Source: Bacteroidota bacterium
GTDB lineage: Bacteria; Bacteroidota; Bacteroidia; AKYH767-A; JABDAW01
Direction of reading: 5' to 3'
Assembly: GCA_023251595.1 (NCBI GenBank)
Contig: JAHEYM010000275.1
Span: 1-5,837 of the forward strand
Length of the DNA: 5,837 nt
Shown: positions 1-5,736 of the stretch, piece after piece
How positions within the stretch are numbered: the stretch's first letter is position 1
How the letters are laid out: each line of letters opens with the position of its first letter
Made by a program: the position numbers and the translations under genes
Notes under the pieces: generated by a model
Seen by the model: only the letters and a program-made list of their open reading frames with translations
Databases searched by the model: none
Told to the model about the DNA's origin: nothing

Positions 1-846
1 AATTGTAGTGCGACAGGTCGATTATGTCCTGTTGGTGTCAATATCAATGGAAAAGGCTACATAGGAACCGGTTGGAATGGTACGGTAAATCTCACGGATA
101 TGTGGGAATATGACCCTACCTTAAACACGTGGACACAGAAAGCGAATTTTCCCGGCACTCCACGATATGGTGCTGCGGGATTTACGGTTGGCAATTTTGG
201 TTATGTTGGATTGGGATGCGATGCAATTTATCCTGCATATACGTTTCCTTTAGATTTTTGGAAATTTGATCCTATAGCGAATTCATGGAGTCCCATTGCA
301 AATTTCCCTGGCAGCGGGCGATATACAATTTCAACTTTCAGCATCGGCGCGTATGGTTATTTGGGGACAGGATGGTCAGGTGCTTACTATTCTGATTTTT
401 GGAGATATGATCCGGCGACAGATTCCTGGCTTCAGTTAGCGAATTTTGGCGGTGGTATCCGTCAGTCAGCCGTTGGCTTCGCGATTGGAAATAAAGGATA
501 TATTTCCACAGGAAATCATGGGGTAAATTATAATGATCTTTGGGAATACGATCCCGTAGGCAACTCATGGACGCAAAGAGCAAATTATCCCGGTGCGGCG
601 AGATATGGTGCATCTTGTTTTGTTTTGGGAAGTTTAGGTTTTGTAGGAACGGGAGATGGCGCGATTGAATATACTGATATGTGGGCATATTCACCGGCAA
701 CAAATAACTGGACCGCAGAACCGGCTTATACTGGTGCGCCACTTTATCACGCAATTGGATTTTCTATCGGGTGTAAGGGTTACATAGGTACCGGATGGAC
801 GACATCCTTTTATTCTCCGGTGAAGACGTTCTATGAATTGTCGCCT
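1..846 (+). repeat. Kelch-type beta-propeller repeats (protein-level repeats)
   Basis: Six blade signatures can be read: WEYDP (Trp at residue 35 counted from base 1), WKFDP (87), WRYDP (134), WEYDP (181), WAYSP (228) and a degenerate FYELSP (277-282). Spacing is 52, 47, 47, 47 and about 50 residues, which suits kelch blades. Each blade also carries a GYxGTG-like strand and a short turn of the A-N-F/Y-PG-x-x-R type. The first visible blade is preceded by another GYIGTG strand, so at least one blade probably starts upstream, which would allow a closed propeller of 6-7 blades. Propellers of this family usually bind proteins or sugars. No catalytic residues of the galactose oxidase kind are evident. 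Confidence 0.85.
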
Positions 847-3708
847 GTTGTGAATTCTCAGTTCGCCGCGAACCCACTGAGCACCTGCACTGGAACGCCG
901 ATAACTTTCACAAACCAATCGACAGGAGCTGATACATATTTCTGGACATTTGGAGATGGCGATACATCCACAGCAACCAATCCTGCTCATACTTATTTAT
1001 CTTTCGGTAGTTTCACGGTAACTTTGATCTCTTCATTTTATGGGTGTGCTTACGACACCACAACTACCGTAGTTAATATTCAAGATATTGCAGTTGCAGG
1101 GTTCTTGAGCCCGCCAACGGTTTGTGAATTTCAACAAGTAGCTTTTCAGAATACCTCAACTGGTACGGGTAATTATATTTGGGATTTTGGTGATGGGAGT
1201 CAGATGGACACTTCCACCAATCCAGTTCATGGTTATTCTTCATCGGGTACATTCACTGTTACTTTGATTGCCAACTCAGGGAACTGTAGCGACACCACCT
1301 TTCAAACGATCTCAATCACAAGTGGTGCTCAAGCAACATTTAATTACTCCGGTTCACAATGTTTCGGTTCAATTATTTCATTCATCAATACATCCTTGAA
1401 TGCTTCAGGATATTATTGGGATTTTGGTGATGGCGATACGAGTAGCGTTCAAAGTCCCACCCATACTTTCACCTCCACGGGTACATTCACGATATCGCTA
1501 ATCGCGATATCAGGAATTTGCAGTGATACTATTAGCCAAAATATTACGATTAACAATCAACCCCTTGCAGCTTTTTCATATTCGAGTCCGACTTGTTCCG
1601 GCTCTGCAGTTATATTCAATAACTCATCGACCAGTGCCACCACGTATCATTGGAATTTTGGCGACGGAGACAGTAGTCTGGTTCAGACACCAACACATAT
1701 ATATAGTTCTTCAGGAAGTTATACTGTTACACTGATTGCAAGTGCTGGAAATTGTACTGATACAATCTCCCAAAATATAACAATTTCAACCACACCAATT
1801 TCCGCATTTTCTTTTGCCGGACCCACGTGTATCGGACAAACAATTTCGTTCACGAATTCTTCTTCAAGTGCAAGTATTTACCATTGGAATTTTGGTGATG
1901 GAGATACGAGTAATATTCAAGCTCCAAATCATATATATACTTCAAATGGTATCTTCACGATCACTCTTGTCGCAATTTCCGGTCTTTGCAGCGACACAAT
2001 TAGTCAAAATATAACTATTAACAGTTTACCATTAGCCGCCTTTACATACACAGGTTCTCCATGTACCGGATCTACACTGGTATTCAACAACAATTCAACA
2101 GGGGCTATCACTTATCATTGGCTTTTTGGTGATGGAGACAGCAGTTTGATTCAAACGCCAAATCACATATATATTTCAGCAGGAAATTATACAGTTACTC
2201 TCATCGCGAATTCAGGTAATTGTACGGATACGGTTTCACAGAATATACTAATTTCAACAACGCCAATTGCTGCATTCTCTTCTTCGGGATCTGTGTGTCT
2301 CGGTCAAACAATTCAGTTCACGAATTCTTCCTCAGGAGCAGTTGTCTATCATTGGGCTTTCGGAGATGGAGATACAAGTAATCTCCAAACGCCAAATCAC
2401 ATTTACACCTCAGCCGGCATTTTCGCGATAACCCTTATTGCGAGTTCAGGTTTGTGTAGTGATACAATGACGCAAAATGTGACAATCACCACTCAACCAA
2501 TTGCTGCTTTTACTTATTCCGGTTCGCTTTGTACAGGCTCAACTTTGGTGTTCAACAACTCGTCGACCGGGGCAACTTCTTATCGTTGGTATTTCGGTGA
2601 TGGAGATAGCAGTCTTATTCAAACACCAAGTCATATATATAGTTATTCCGGAACTTTTACGGTCACTTTGATTGCAAGTTCGGGTAACTGTATAGATACT
2701 ATTACCCAAAGTGTGCAGATAACAACCTCACCATTGGCTGTATTTGCTTATGCAGGACCTACATGTATAGGTGAGGTATTAAGCTTTAACAATTCAACTT
2801 CTTCAGGTCTTTCTTATCACTGGAATTTCGGAGATGGAGATACGAGTAATCTGCAAGCCCCAAATCATGTATATACTTCAACCGGTACATTTACCGTAAC
2901 ACTCATCGCATACGCAGGTGCATGTAGCGATACAACGAGTCAGAATGTGACAATCGCAAATTTACCTGTTACTGCATTTTCATTTTCCGGATTACCCTGT
3001 TTAGGTTCAACAATATTCTTCACGAATACTTCAACAGGTGGTCAATCGTATTATTGGAATTTCGGCGATGGAGACACTAGTAATGTTCAAACACCTAATC
3101 ATGTTTATAATTCTTATGGAACGTTCGTGGTGAGGTTGATTGTCTATTCCCCTTCGTGCGGAACTGATACCACTCAGCAGAATATAACTATATATAATTC
3201 CGGCACGGCTTTATTTTCTTTTTCTATTGATAGCTGTTTATCTAATGTTGTTTTTAATAATCTATCTACTGGAGGTACATCTTTCACATGGGATTTTGGC
3301 GATGGAAATTCTTCAACTGAAACTTCACCAAATCATCAATACGGTGCATCAGGAGAAAGTCACGTTACACTTATTGCGAATCCCGGAACGGTTTGCAGCG
3401 ATACGATGAGCCTCACCATTCAACACGATTTTGATGTTTTGCATTCTTTATTTATTCCCAATTGTTTCAGTCCAAATGCAGATGCATATAATGAATACTT
3501 CTCGATTCGATTATTTTCGGCTTGTACTGATTACCATTTAATGATCTTCAATCGTTGGGGTGAAAAATTATTTGAATCCTCCGACCTTTCCAAACCTTGG
3601 GACGGAAAATATAAAAATACAATTGTTCCACCGGGTGTTTATGAGTATATACTTACCGAAGGCAATACAAACAGAACGCTTGCGGGATTTGTTACAGTTT
3701 TGAAATAG
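1..3708 (+). CDS. Giant type IX-secreted surface protein: kelch propeller, eleven PKD domains, CHU_C sorting domain (5' end outside window)
   Basis: The frame is open from base 1 to the TAG at 3706-3708, giving 1235 visible residues. The first ATG in frame (base 100) lies inside a kelch blade, so the true start and signal peptide are upstream. Counting from base 1, residues about 10-282 are kelch blades with the motif W-x-Y/F-D-P-x-x-N-x-W and a PGxxR turn. Residues about 283-1142 are eleven PKD domains, each with W-x-FGDG. Residues about 1143-1235 are a gliding-motility C-terminal domain with FSPNAD, FNRWGE and PWDGK. By family knowledge this last domain is the type B signal for the type IX secretion system of Bacteroidota, as in large adhesins such as SprB. 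The inferred product is a long, extracellular, probably surface-attached protein used in adhesion or binding. Its ligand cannot be deduced. The next gene is convergent, 12 bases away. Confidence 0.93.
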   Translation, partial: NCSATGRLCPVGVNINGKGYIGTGWNGTVNLTDMWEYDPTLNTWTQKANFPGTPRYGAAGFTVGNFGYVGLGCDAIYPAYTFPLDFWKFDPIANSWSPIANFPGSGRYTISTFSIGAYGYLGTGWSGAYYSDFWRYDPATDSWLQLANFGGGIRQSAVGFAIGNKGYISTGNHGVNYNDLWEYDPVGNSWTQRANYPGAARYGASCFVLGSLGFVGTGDGAIEYTDMWAYSPATNNWTAEPAYTGAPLYHAIGFSIGCKGYIGTGWTTSFYSPVKTFYELSPVVNSQFAANPLSTCTGTPITFTNQSTGADTYFWTFGDGDTSTATNPAHTYLSFGSFTVTLISSFYGCAYDTTTTVVNIQDIAVAGFLSPPTVCEFQQVAFQNTSTGTGNYIWDFGDGSQMDTSTNPVHGYSSSGTFTVTLIANSGNCSDTTFQTISITSGAQATFNYSGSQCFGSIISFINTSLNASGYYWDFGDGDTSSVQSPTHTFTSTGTFTISLIAISGICSDTISQNITINNQPLAAFSYSSPTCSGSAVIFNNSSTSATTYHWNFGDGDSSLVQTPTHIYSSSGSYTVTLIASAGNCTDTISQNITISTTPISAFSFAGPTCIGQTISFTNSSSSASIYHWNFGDGDTSNIQAPNHIYTSNGIFTITLVAISGLCSDTISQNITINSLPLAAFTYTGSPCTGSTLVFNNNSTGAITYHWLFGDGDSSLIQTPNHIYISAGNYTVTLIANSGNCTDTVSQNILISTTPIAAFSSSGSVCLGQTIQFTNSSSGAVVYHWAFGDGDTSNLQTPNHIYTSAGIFAITLIASSGLCSDTMTQNVTITTQPIAAFTYSGSLCTGSTLVFNNSSTGATSYRWYFGDGDSSLIQTPSHIYSYSGTFTVTLIASSGNCIDTITQSVQITTSPLAVFAYAGPTCIGEVLSFNNSTSSGLSYHWNFGDGDTSNLQAPNHVYTSTGTFTVTLIAYAGACSDTTSQNVTIANLPVTAFSFSGLPCLGSTIFFTNTSTGGQSYYWNFGDGDTSNVQTPNHVYNSYGTFVVRLIVYSPSCGTDTTQQNITIYNSGTALFSFSIDSCLSNVVFNNLSTGGTSFTWDFGDGNSSTETSPNHQYGASGESHVTLIANPGTVCSDTMSLTIQHDFDVLHSLFIPNCFSPNADAYNEYFSIRLFSACTDYHLMIFNRWGEKLFESSDLSKPWDGKYKNTIVPPGVYEYILTEGNTNRTLAGFVTVLK
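847..3426 (+). repeat. Array of eleven PKD domains, 234-237 bp period
   Basis: The FGDG glycine codon recurs at 952, 1189, 1426, 1660, 1894, 2128, 2362, 2596, 2830, 3064 and 3298. Steps are 237, 237 and then eight times exactly 234 bases (78 codons). Each unit reads roughly C-x-G, F-x-N-x-S, W-x-FGDGD, P-x-H-x-Y, G-x-F-T-V-T-L-I-A and C-x-D-T, the PKD (Ig-like beta-sandwich) pattern. Every domain has two cysteines, one near the start and one before the last strand. Codon choice between copies has diverged widely, so the array is old and kept at protein level, not recently amplified. Its likely role is a stiff stalk that holds the kelch head away from the cell surface. Confidence 0.93.
3427..3708 (+). 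other. Gliding-motility-associated C-terminal domain (type IX secretion type B sorting signal)
   Basis: The last 93 residues carry the hallmarks of the CHU_C/TIGR04131-type domain: an IPNCFSPNADAYNEYF segment, the FNRWGEKLFES strand, the PWDGKYK turn, PPGVYEY and a final LAGFVTVLK. All expected elements are present and the length fits the family, so the C terminus is intact. This domain targets the protein to the type IX translocon, where it is exported across the outer membrane. Two cysteines (IPNC and SAC) could form a disulfide. Confidence 0.92.
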
Positions 3709-3729
3709 AGCATCAATTTTTTATAAAAA
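3709..3729. terminator. Short convergent intergenic gap with a T/A palindrome, possible weak bidirectional termination site
   Basis: Only 12 bases separate the two convergent stop codons. The 12-base perfect palindrome TTTTTATAAAAA at 3718-3729 gives a U-run to transcripts of either strand, but it overlaps the end of the methyltransferase gene and has no GC stem. It is therefore not a normal intrinsic terminator, and the terminator role is only an inference. Confidence 0.25.
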
Positions 3730-4431
3730 CCGTGCTTTGAATTTAGCGATAATCTGTCCCATCTTGGTTTTTTGAACCATCTCTTTTAATGCAATATTCG
3801 GTCGCAGAATAAGTGATTGGTAATCGTGCTGATAATATCCGAGCGCATAACTCTCGAGACTTTCTAAATAAAAACCGTGTGGATAAATTGCACTTAAAAG
3901 TTTATCTGTATATAAAGGCTGATCAATGATCTGTAACATATCCGGTTTGTATTGATGAAACCATTCCAGACAACGAGGATCAGGAATATTAATGAGGACA
4001 ACCGATTTATCATGAATTAATGTCCTGATAGTTTTAAATATATTTCCATGTGCTTCTGCAGGAATATGTTCGAGAACATCAGGTAAAACCACAAAGTCGA
4101 ATTTCTTCGTGTGAGAAAAGTTAGTCATATCTGACACAAGAAATTCTATGTTCTTAAATGAGCTGTGTTTATGTTTATCAAAATCAATCGTTTCGGGACT
4201 AATATCTGCGGCGACAATAAAACCCGAAGAAATATTTTTGGCAACGAGGGCTGTCAGCGTACCAATCCCACATCCAATTTCCAAAACGACGGAGTCATTT
4301 TTCAATCCCGCACGCTTCAGGTTTTTTAAAATTGTATAATGACGCGAATTGGGCTTGGTTAAATTTTGTTTCTCAAGATCTGCCCAGAGCTTGTCGTAAT
4401 AAACCGAAACTTCTTTATAATCTGCATTCAT
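3721..4431 (-). CDS. Class I SAM-dependent methyltransferase (small-molecule type, substrate unknown)
   Basis: From the ATG at 4431 the product has 236 residues. Motif I, VVLEIGCGIGTLT, is at residues 48-60 and forms the glycine-rich SAM loop. An acidic residue follows strand 2 (AADIS, Asp76), VSDM gives Asp101 near the adenine site, and DFVVLPDVLEHI at 112-123 is motif IV. A VVLINIPDP strand follows at 144-152. This is the Rossmann fold of the UbiG/Methyltransf_11-like group, cytoplasmic, with no membrane segment. The N-terminal part (YYDKLW, then KPNSRHYTIL) resembles cap regions of small-molecule methyltransferases, so lipid, sugar or quinone-like substrates are possible but none can be named. 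The frame continues upstream without an ATG. A TTG at 4485 would add 18 residues, but that TTG lies inside a good promoter box, so ATG 4431 is preferred. The gene stands alone and converges on the surface-protein gene. Confidence 0.85.
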   Translation of the reverse strand: MNADYKEVSVYYDKLWADLEKQNLTKPNSRHYTILKNLKRAGLKNDSVVLEIGCGIGTLTALVAKNISSGFIVAADISPETIDFDKHKHSSFKNIEFLVSDMTNFSHTKKFDFVVLPDVLEHIPAEAHGNIFKTIRTLIHDKSVVLINIPDPRCLEWFHQYKPDMLQIIDQPLYTDKLLSAIYPHGFYLESLESYALGYYQHDYQSLILRPNIALKEMVQKTKMGQIIAKFKARFL

Positions 4432-4482
4432 GCGATTTGTCTGATAATCCCACCAGATTAAGAAATCTTCTGATCGAGAGCG

Positions 4483-4512
4483 CAAAAGTAGGATATTCGG
4501 GTAAATATTCAG
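4483..4512 (-). promoter_or_regulatory. Bacteroidota-type promoter for the methyltransferase gene
   Basis: On the - strand, bases 4490-4483 read TACTTTTG, an exact match to the TAnnTTTG -7 consensus of Bacteroidota housekeeping promoters. The -33 position, 19 bases further up, reads CTG (4512-4510) in place of TTG. Transcription would start near 4475, leaving a 5' leader of roughly 40-45 bases before ATG 4431. This is a sequence match only; single boxes of this kind also occur by chance. Confidence 0.45.
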
Positions 4513-4537
4513 CGTTATTTTTGTCTTCTCAATAACG
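4513..4537. repeat. Inverted repeat CGTTATT-N11-AATAACG upstream of the methyltransferase promoter
   Basis: The arms 4513-4519 and 4531-4537 are perfectly complementary over 7 bases with an 11-base spacer. The repeat lies directly upstream of the inferred -33 element. It could be an operator for a dimeric regulator or a weak hairpin, or it may be chance. No T-run follows a stem on either strand strongly enough to call a terminator. Confidence 0.35.
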
Positions 4538-4553
4538 ACGGCACTTCCAGCTC

Positions 4554-4637
4554 AATGCTACCCTCTCGCAAGCGAACGCTACCCTCTCGCAAGCGAACGC
4601 TACCTCTCCGCAGGCGAACGCTACCTCTGCGCAACGC
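4554..4637. repeat. Four tandem 21-bp GC-rich repeats
   Basis: Four consecutive 21-base units begin at 4554, 4575, 4596 and 4617. They share the frame AAYGCTACC-YCTC-GCAAGCG. Units 1 and 2 differ at one base, unit 3 has several changes, and unit 4 is the most diverged. They are far richer in GC than their surroundings. On the - strand each unit contains a small self-complementary stretch (TCGC-TT-GCGA in units 1 and 2), and unit 4 keeps a comparable palindrome with other bases (TGCG-TTG-CGCA). The unit is seven codons long, and on the - strand one frame reads GSVRLRE repeatedly, but that frame has no convincing start. The role is unknown; the units resemble short palindromic repeat families scattered between bacterial genes. 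Confidence 0.9.
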
Positions 4638-4639
4638 AA

Positions 4640-4956
4640 TTATCAAAAACCTGAAACTAGCGGGTTACAATTTCTGCAAAAGACAAAGGAATTTTTGGAT
4701 TGCTTTAAAGTTCCCCCGGCACTCTCACATCCTTCAGATTGAGTTGAAGTGTGGTTTTTCCGTTCCATTCGTTTTTTATCTTTCCTGTCCTCCTCTGTCA
4801 TCTGAAAACCGGCAAAAAATTAATCTGTAAGCCCTATTAATGCTACATTATTATTTTGAAGTTGGGTGTCCCTGCTGTGTTTTCATGGCATGTTCGTCTT
4901 TAAAAACCATTACTCTGATTTCAATCGTCATTACTATTGTTTTTCTCAAACTTTCG
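4640..4956. other. Intergenic accessory stretch with gene debris
   Basis: This 317-base stretch lies between the 21-bp array and the transposase unit. Apart from a probable recJ scrap on the - strand, no gene is convincing. A 37-codon open frame on the - strand begins at the left repeat of the mobile unit and ends near 4855. It has no recognisable similarity and may be debris or chance. No tRNA, terminator hairpin or strong promoter is visible. Confidence 0.5.
4705..4797 (-). pseudogene. recJ: Probable 3' remnant of recJ (single-strand DNA exonuclease), last ~23 codons recognisable
   Basis: On the - strand a frame ending at the TAA of 4705-4707 reads KNEWNGKTTLQLNLKDVRV followed by PGEL. Bacterial RecJ proteins typically end with a strand pair of just this kind: an E-N/E-x-W-N-G-x-T-x-L-Q-L-N-x-K-D-I/V-R tail. 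Nothing earlier in RecJ, such as the DHH motifs, is present: the frame is closed by a stop at 4798-4800, and only about 25 codons look like the family. A run of six T on the + strand at 4772-4777 lies where the similarity breaks off, so a one-base slip there may have closed a longer frame. The identification rests on recall of the family motif without a search. An intact recJ elsewhere in the genome would be expected. Confidence 0.5.
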
Positions 4957-5016
4957 ACCTTATTACCTCAGTAACATGGGCTTTTGCTCACCAAACATCA
5001 ACCTTATTACCTTATT
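4957..5016 (-). repeat. Left end of the transposase unit: two cores plus a small hairpin
   Basis: Read on the - strand from 5016, it starts with AATAAGGT twice in tandem (5016-5001). About 25 bases follow with an imperfect TGG...CCA stem, then GTTACTGAGGTAATAAGGT (4975-4957). In the outer copy the TTAC-TGAG-GTAA segment can form a 4-bp stem. The inner copy overlaps the stop codon of the transposase. The right end repeats the same plan in the opposite orientation. Confidence 0.75.
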
Positions 5017-5452
5017 CCCACCGAAGAGTTTTTTGATAAAATTTAATAAAATCATCATATTCCTTTTGAAAAGTAATCTTTTTATGATGTTCCGGTTGAT
5101 TCAGGATATACCTGCAAACTTTATCAATATCCGATTTTGAGACAGAGAATGCAGCTGCAGAATCCTGCCATATAAATAATTCTTTGCTTAGTTTCTGTTC
5201 ATTGATAAAACTCTGCGAGCTATCAGCAATTCTAGTTATTAGTGTCTCTTCAGAAATTTTCGGGGATTTCGAAATTAGAAGATGAACATGTTCCGGATTC
5301 GCGTATATTGAGTACAATTTACTGGCGTTATTAGTTACGATTCCGGTCATGTATTTTTCTATTCTGATTCGTTGACTTTCCGCGATAAACGGATATCTGT
5401 TTTTGGTGATCAGAATAAGATGTGTGTACAAATTATTATATTCTATTTTCAT
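5012..5452 (-). CDS. IS200-like / REP-associated tyrosine transposase (Y1_Tnp family)
   Basis: The product has 146 residues from the ATG at 5452, the usual size for a single-domain Y1 transposase. The first strand, YTHLILITKNRYPF (9-22), is typical. The HUH metal site is PEHVHLL, with His55 and His57. The WQDSAAAFSVSKSDI block (95-109) and the helix VCRYILNQPEHHKK hold the likely catalytic Tyr115 and Gln119. All key residues are present, so the enzyme may be active. These enzymes act on single-stranded DNA at hairpin-bearing ends and leave no target duplication. The ATG is preceded by the A-rich CCACAACAA usual in Bacteroidota rather than a Shine-Dalgarno site. The stop codon TAA lies within the inner left repeat. 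No TnpB-like accessory gene is present in the unit. Confidence 0.9.
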   Translation of the reverse strand: MKIEYNNLYTHLILITKNRYPFIAESQRIRIEKYMTGIVTNNASKLYSIYANPEHVHLLISKSPKISEETLITRIADSSQSFINEQKLSKELFIWQDSAAAFSVSKSDIDKVCRYILNQPEHHKKITFQKEYDDFIKFYQKTLRWE

Positions 5453-5470
5453 TTGTTGTGGTATATTAGA

Positions 5471-5530
5471 TTATAAAATGAATGCGCTTCCGTTTTCTAC
5501 AATGGTAATGGCTTCAAAAACAATTGACAT
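5471..5530 (-). other. Possible 19-residue reading frame in front of the transposase
   Basis: Between the inner right repeat and the transposase, a - strand frame from ATG 5530 to TAA 5471 encodes 19 residues, including SIVFEAITIVENGSAF. It ends 18 bases before the transposase ATG. The residue mix looks protein-like, but the frame is short and no family is recognised. It could be a leader peptide, a leftover gene end, or chance. Confidence 0.2.
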
Positions 5531-5566
5531 ATCTGCATTTTTTGTTGAGGTTTGATCTCAATTCAA

Positions 5567-5624
5567 ATAAGGTAATAAGGTTTGAGAATTTAGTGGGTTT
5601 CCAGTGTTACTAAGGTAATAAGGT
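5567..5624 (+). repeat. Right end of the transposase unit: two cores plus a small hairpin
   Basis: Read on the + strand, AATAAGGT occurs twice in tandem (5567-5582). A spacer follows that contains TGG-GTTT-CCA (5594-5603), then GTTACTAAGGTAATAAGGT (5606-5624). The outer copy has a TTAC-TAAG-GTAA mini-stem. It matches the left end position by position in the cores, while the spacers have diverged. Confidence 0.75.
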
Positions 5625-5736
5625 TGAGACCACCATGACCAATATTGTTTCTCTGATTGTAATATTGTGTTTCAATACCCGCATAACTGTTGTCAATCTC
5701 GAGATAAATTTTCCCGAGACGGTCGAAAATATTCAT
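5590..5736 (-). pseudogene. Possible 5' gene fragment fused into the right repeat of the mobile unit
   Basis: A - strand frame from ATG 5736 to TAA 5590 encodes 48 residues. The first 36 or so (MNIFDRLGKIYLEIDNSYAG, then a segment with TQYYNQRN) lie outside the repeat. The last dozen (LNLITLVTLETH) are translated repeat sequence, so the natural C terminus is missing if this was a gene. The pattern F-D-x-x-G-K-I ... G-x-x-T-x-Y-Y-N loosely recalls an RHS/YD repeat, but this is weak. A stop lies four codons upstream of the ATG, and the + strand is also open over part of the stretch. The identity is not known, and a chance frame remains possible. Confidence 0.3.

Larger units (their letters stand above)
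4957..5624 (-). mobile_element. REP/RAYT-like transposable unit: Y1 transposase bounded by paired inverted repeats
   Basis: A 668-base segment is bounded by four copies of the 12-base core AGGTAATAAGGT. On the left two copies lie on the - strand (4957-4968 and 5001-5012), and on the right two lie on the + strand (5570-5581 and 5613-5624). Core spacing is 44 bases on the left and 43 on the right. Both ends therefore have the same two-site layout in inverted orientation around a single transposase gene on the - strand. The size suits an IS200-like element. Classical IS200/IS605 ends are not inverted repeats, so the layout fits a REP-associated tyrosine transposase with flanking REP-like sequences better. 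Exact boundaries are uncertain, and no target duplication is visible, which is normal for this enzyme class. Confidence 0.65.

Noticed and set aside
338..990. Long - strand frames opposite the kelch and first PKD region
   Set aside because: They lie wholly inside the strongly supported + strand gene, have no recognisable motif, and result from its regular codon pattern.
1523..3409. Several 60-70 codon + strand frames inside the PKD array
   Set aside because: They recur in the same alternate frame of the repeats and are shadows of the array.
4148..4535. + strand frames opposite the methyltransferase
   Set aside because: They overlap a gene with clear SAM-binding motifs and show no domain of their own.
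4555..4830. 91-codon + strand frame with TLPSRKR repeats
   Set aside because: Its repeat part is only the translation of the 21-bp units, and the rest runs antisense to the recJ-like scrap; no sign of a real protein.
4937..5140. 67-codon + strand frame at the left end of the mobile unit
   Set aside because: It covers the end repeats and runs antisense to the transposase; low-complexity hydrophobic product.
4554..5624. CRISPR array
   Set aside because: The 21-bp units are directly adjacent with no spacers, the 12-bp cores occur as two inverted pairs, and no cas gene is present.
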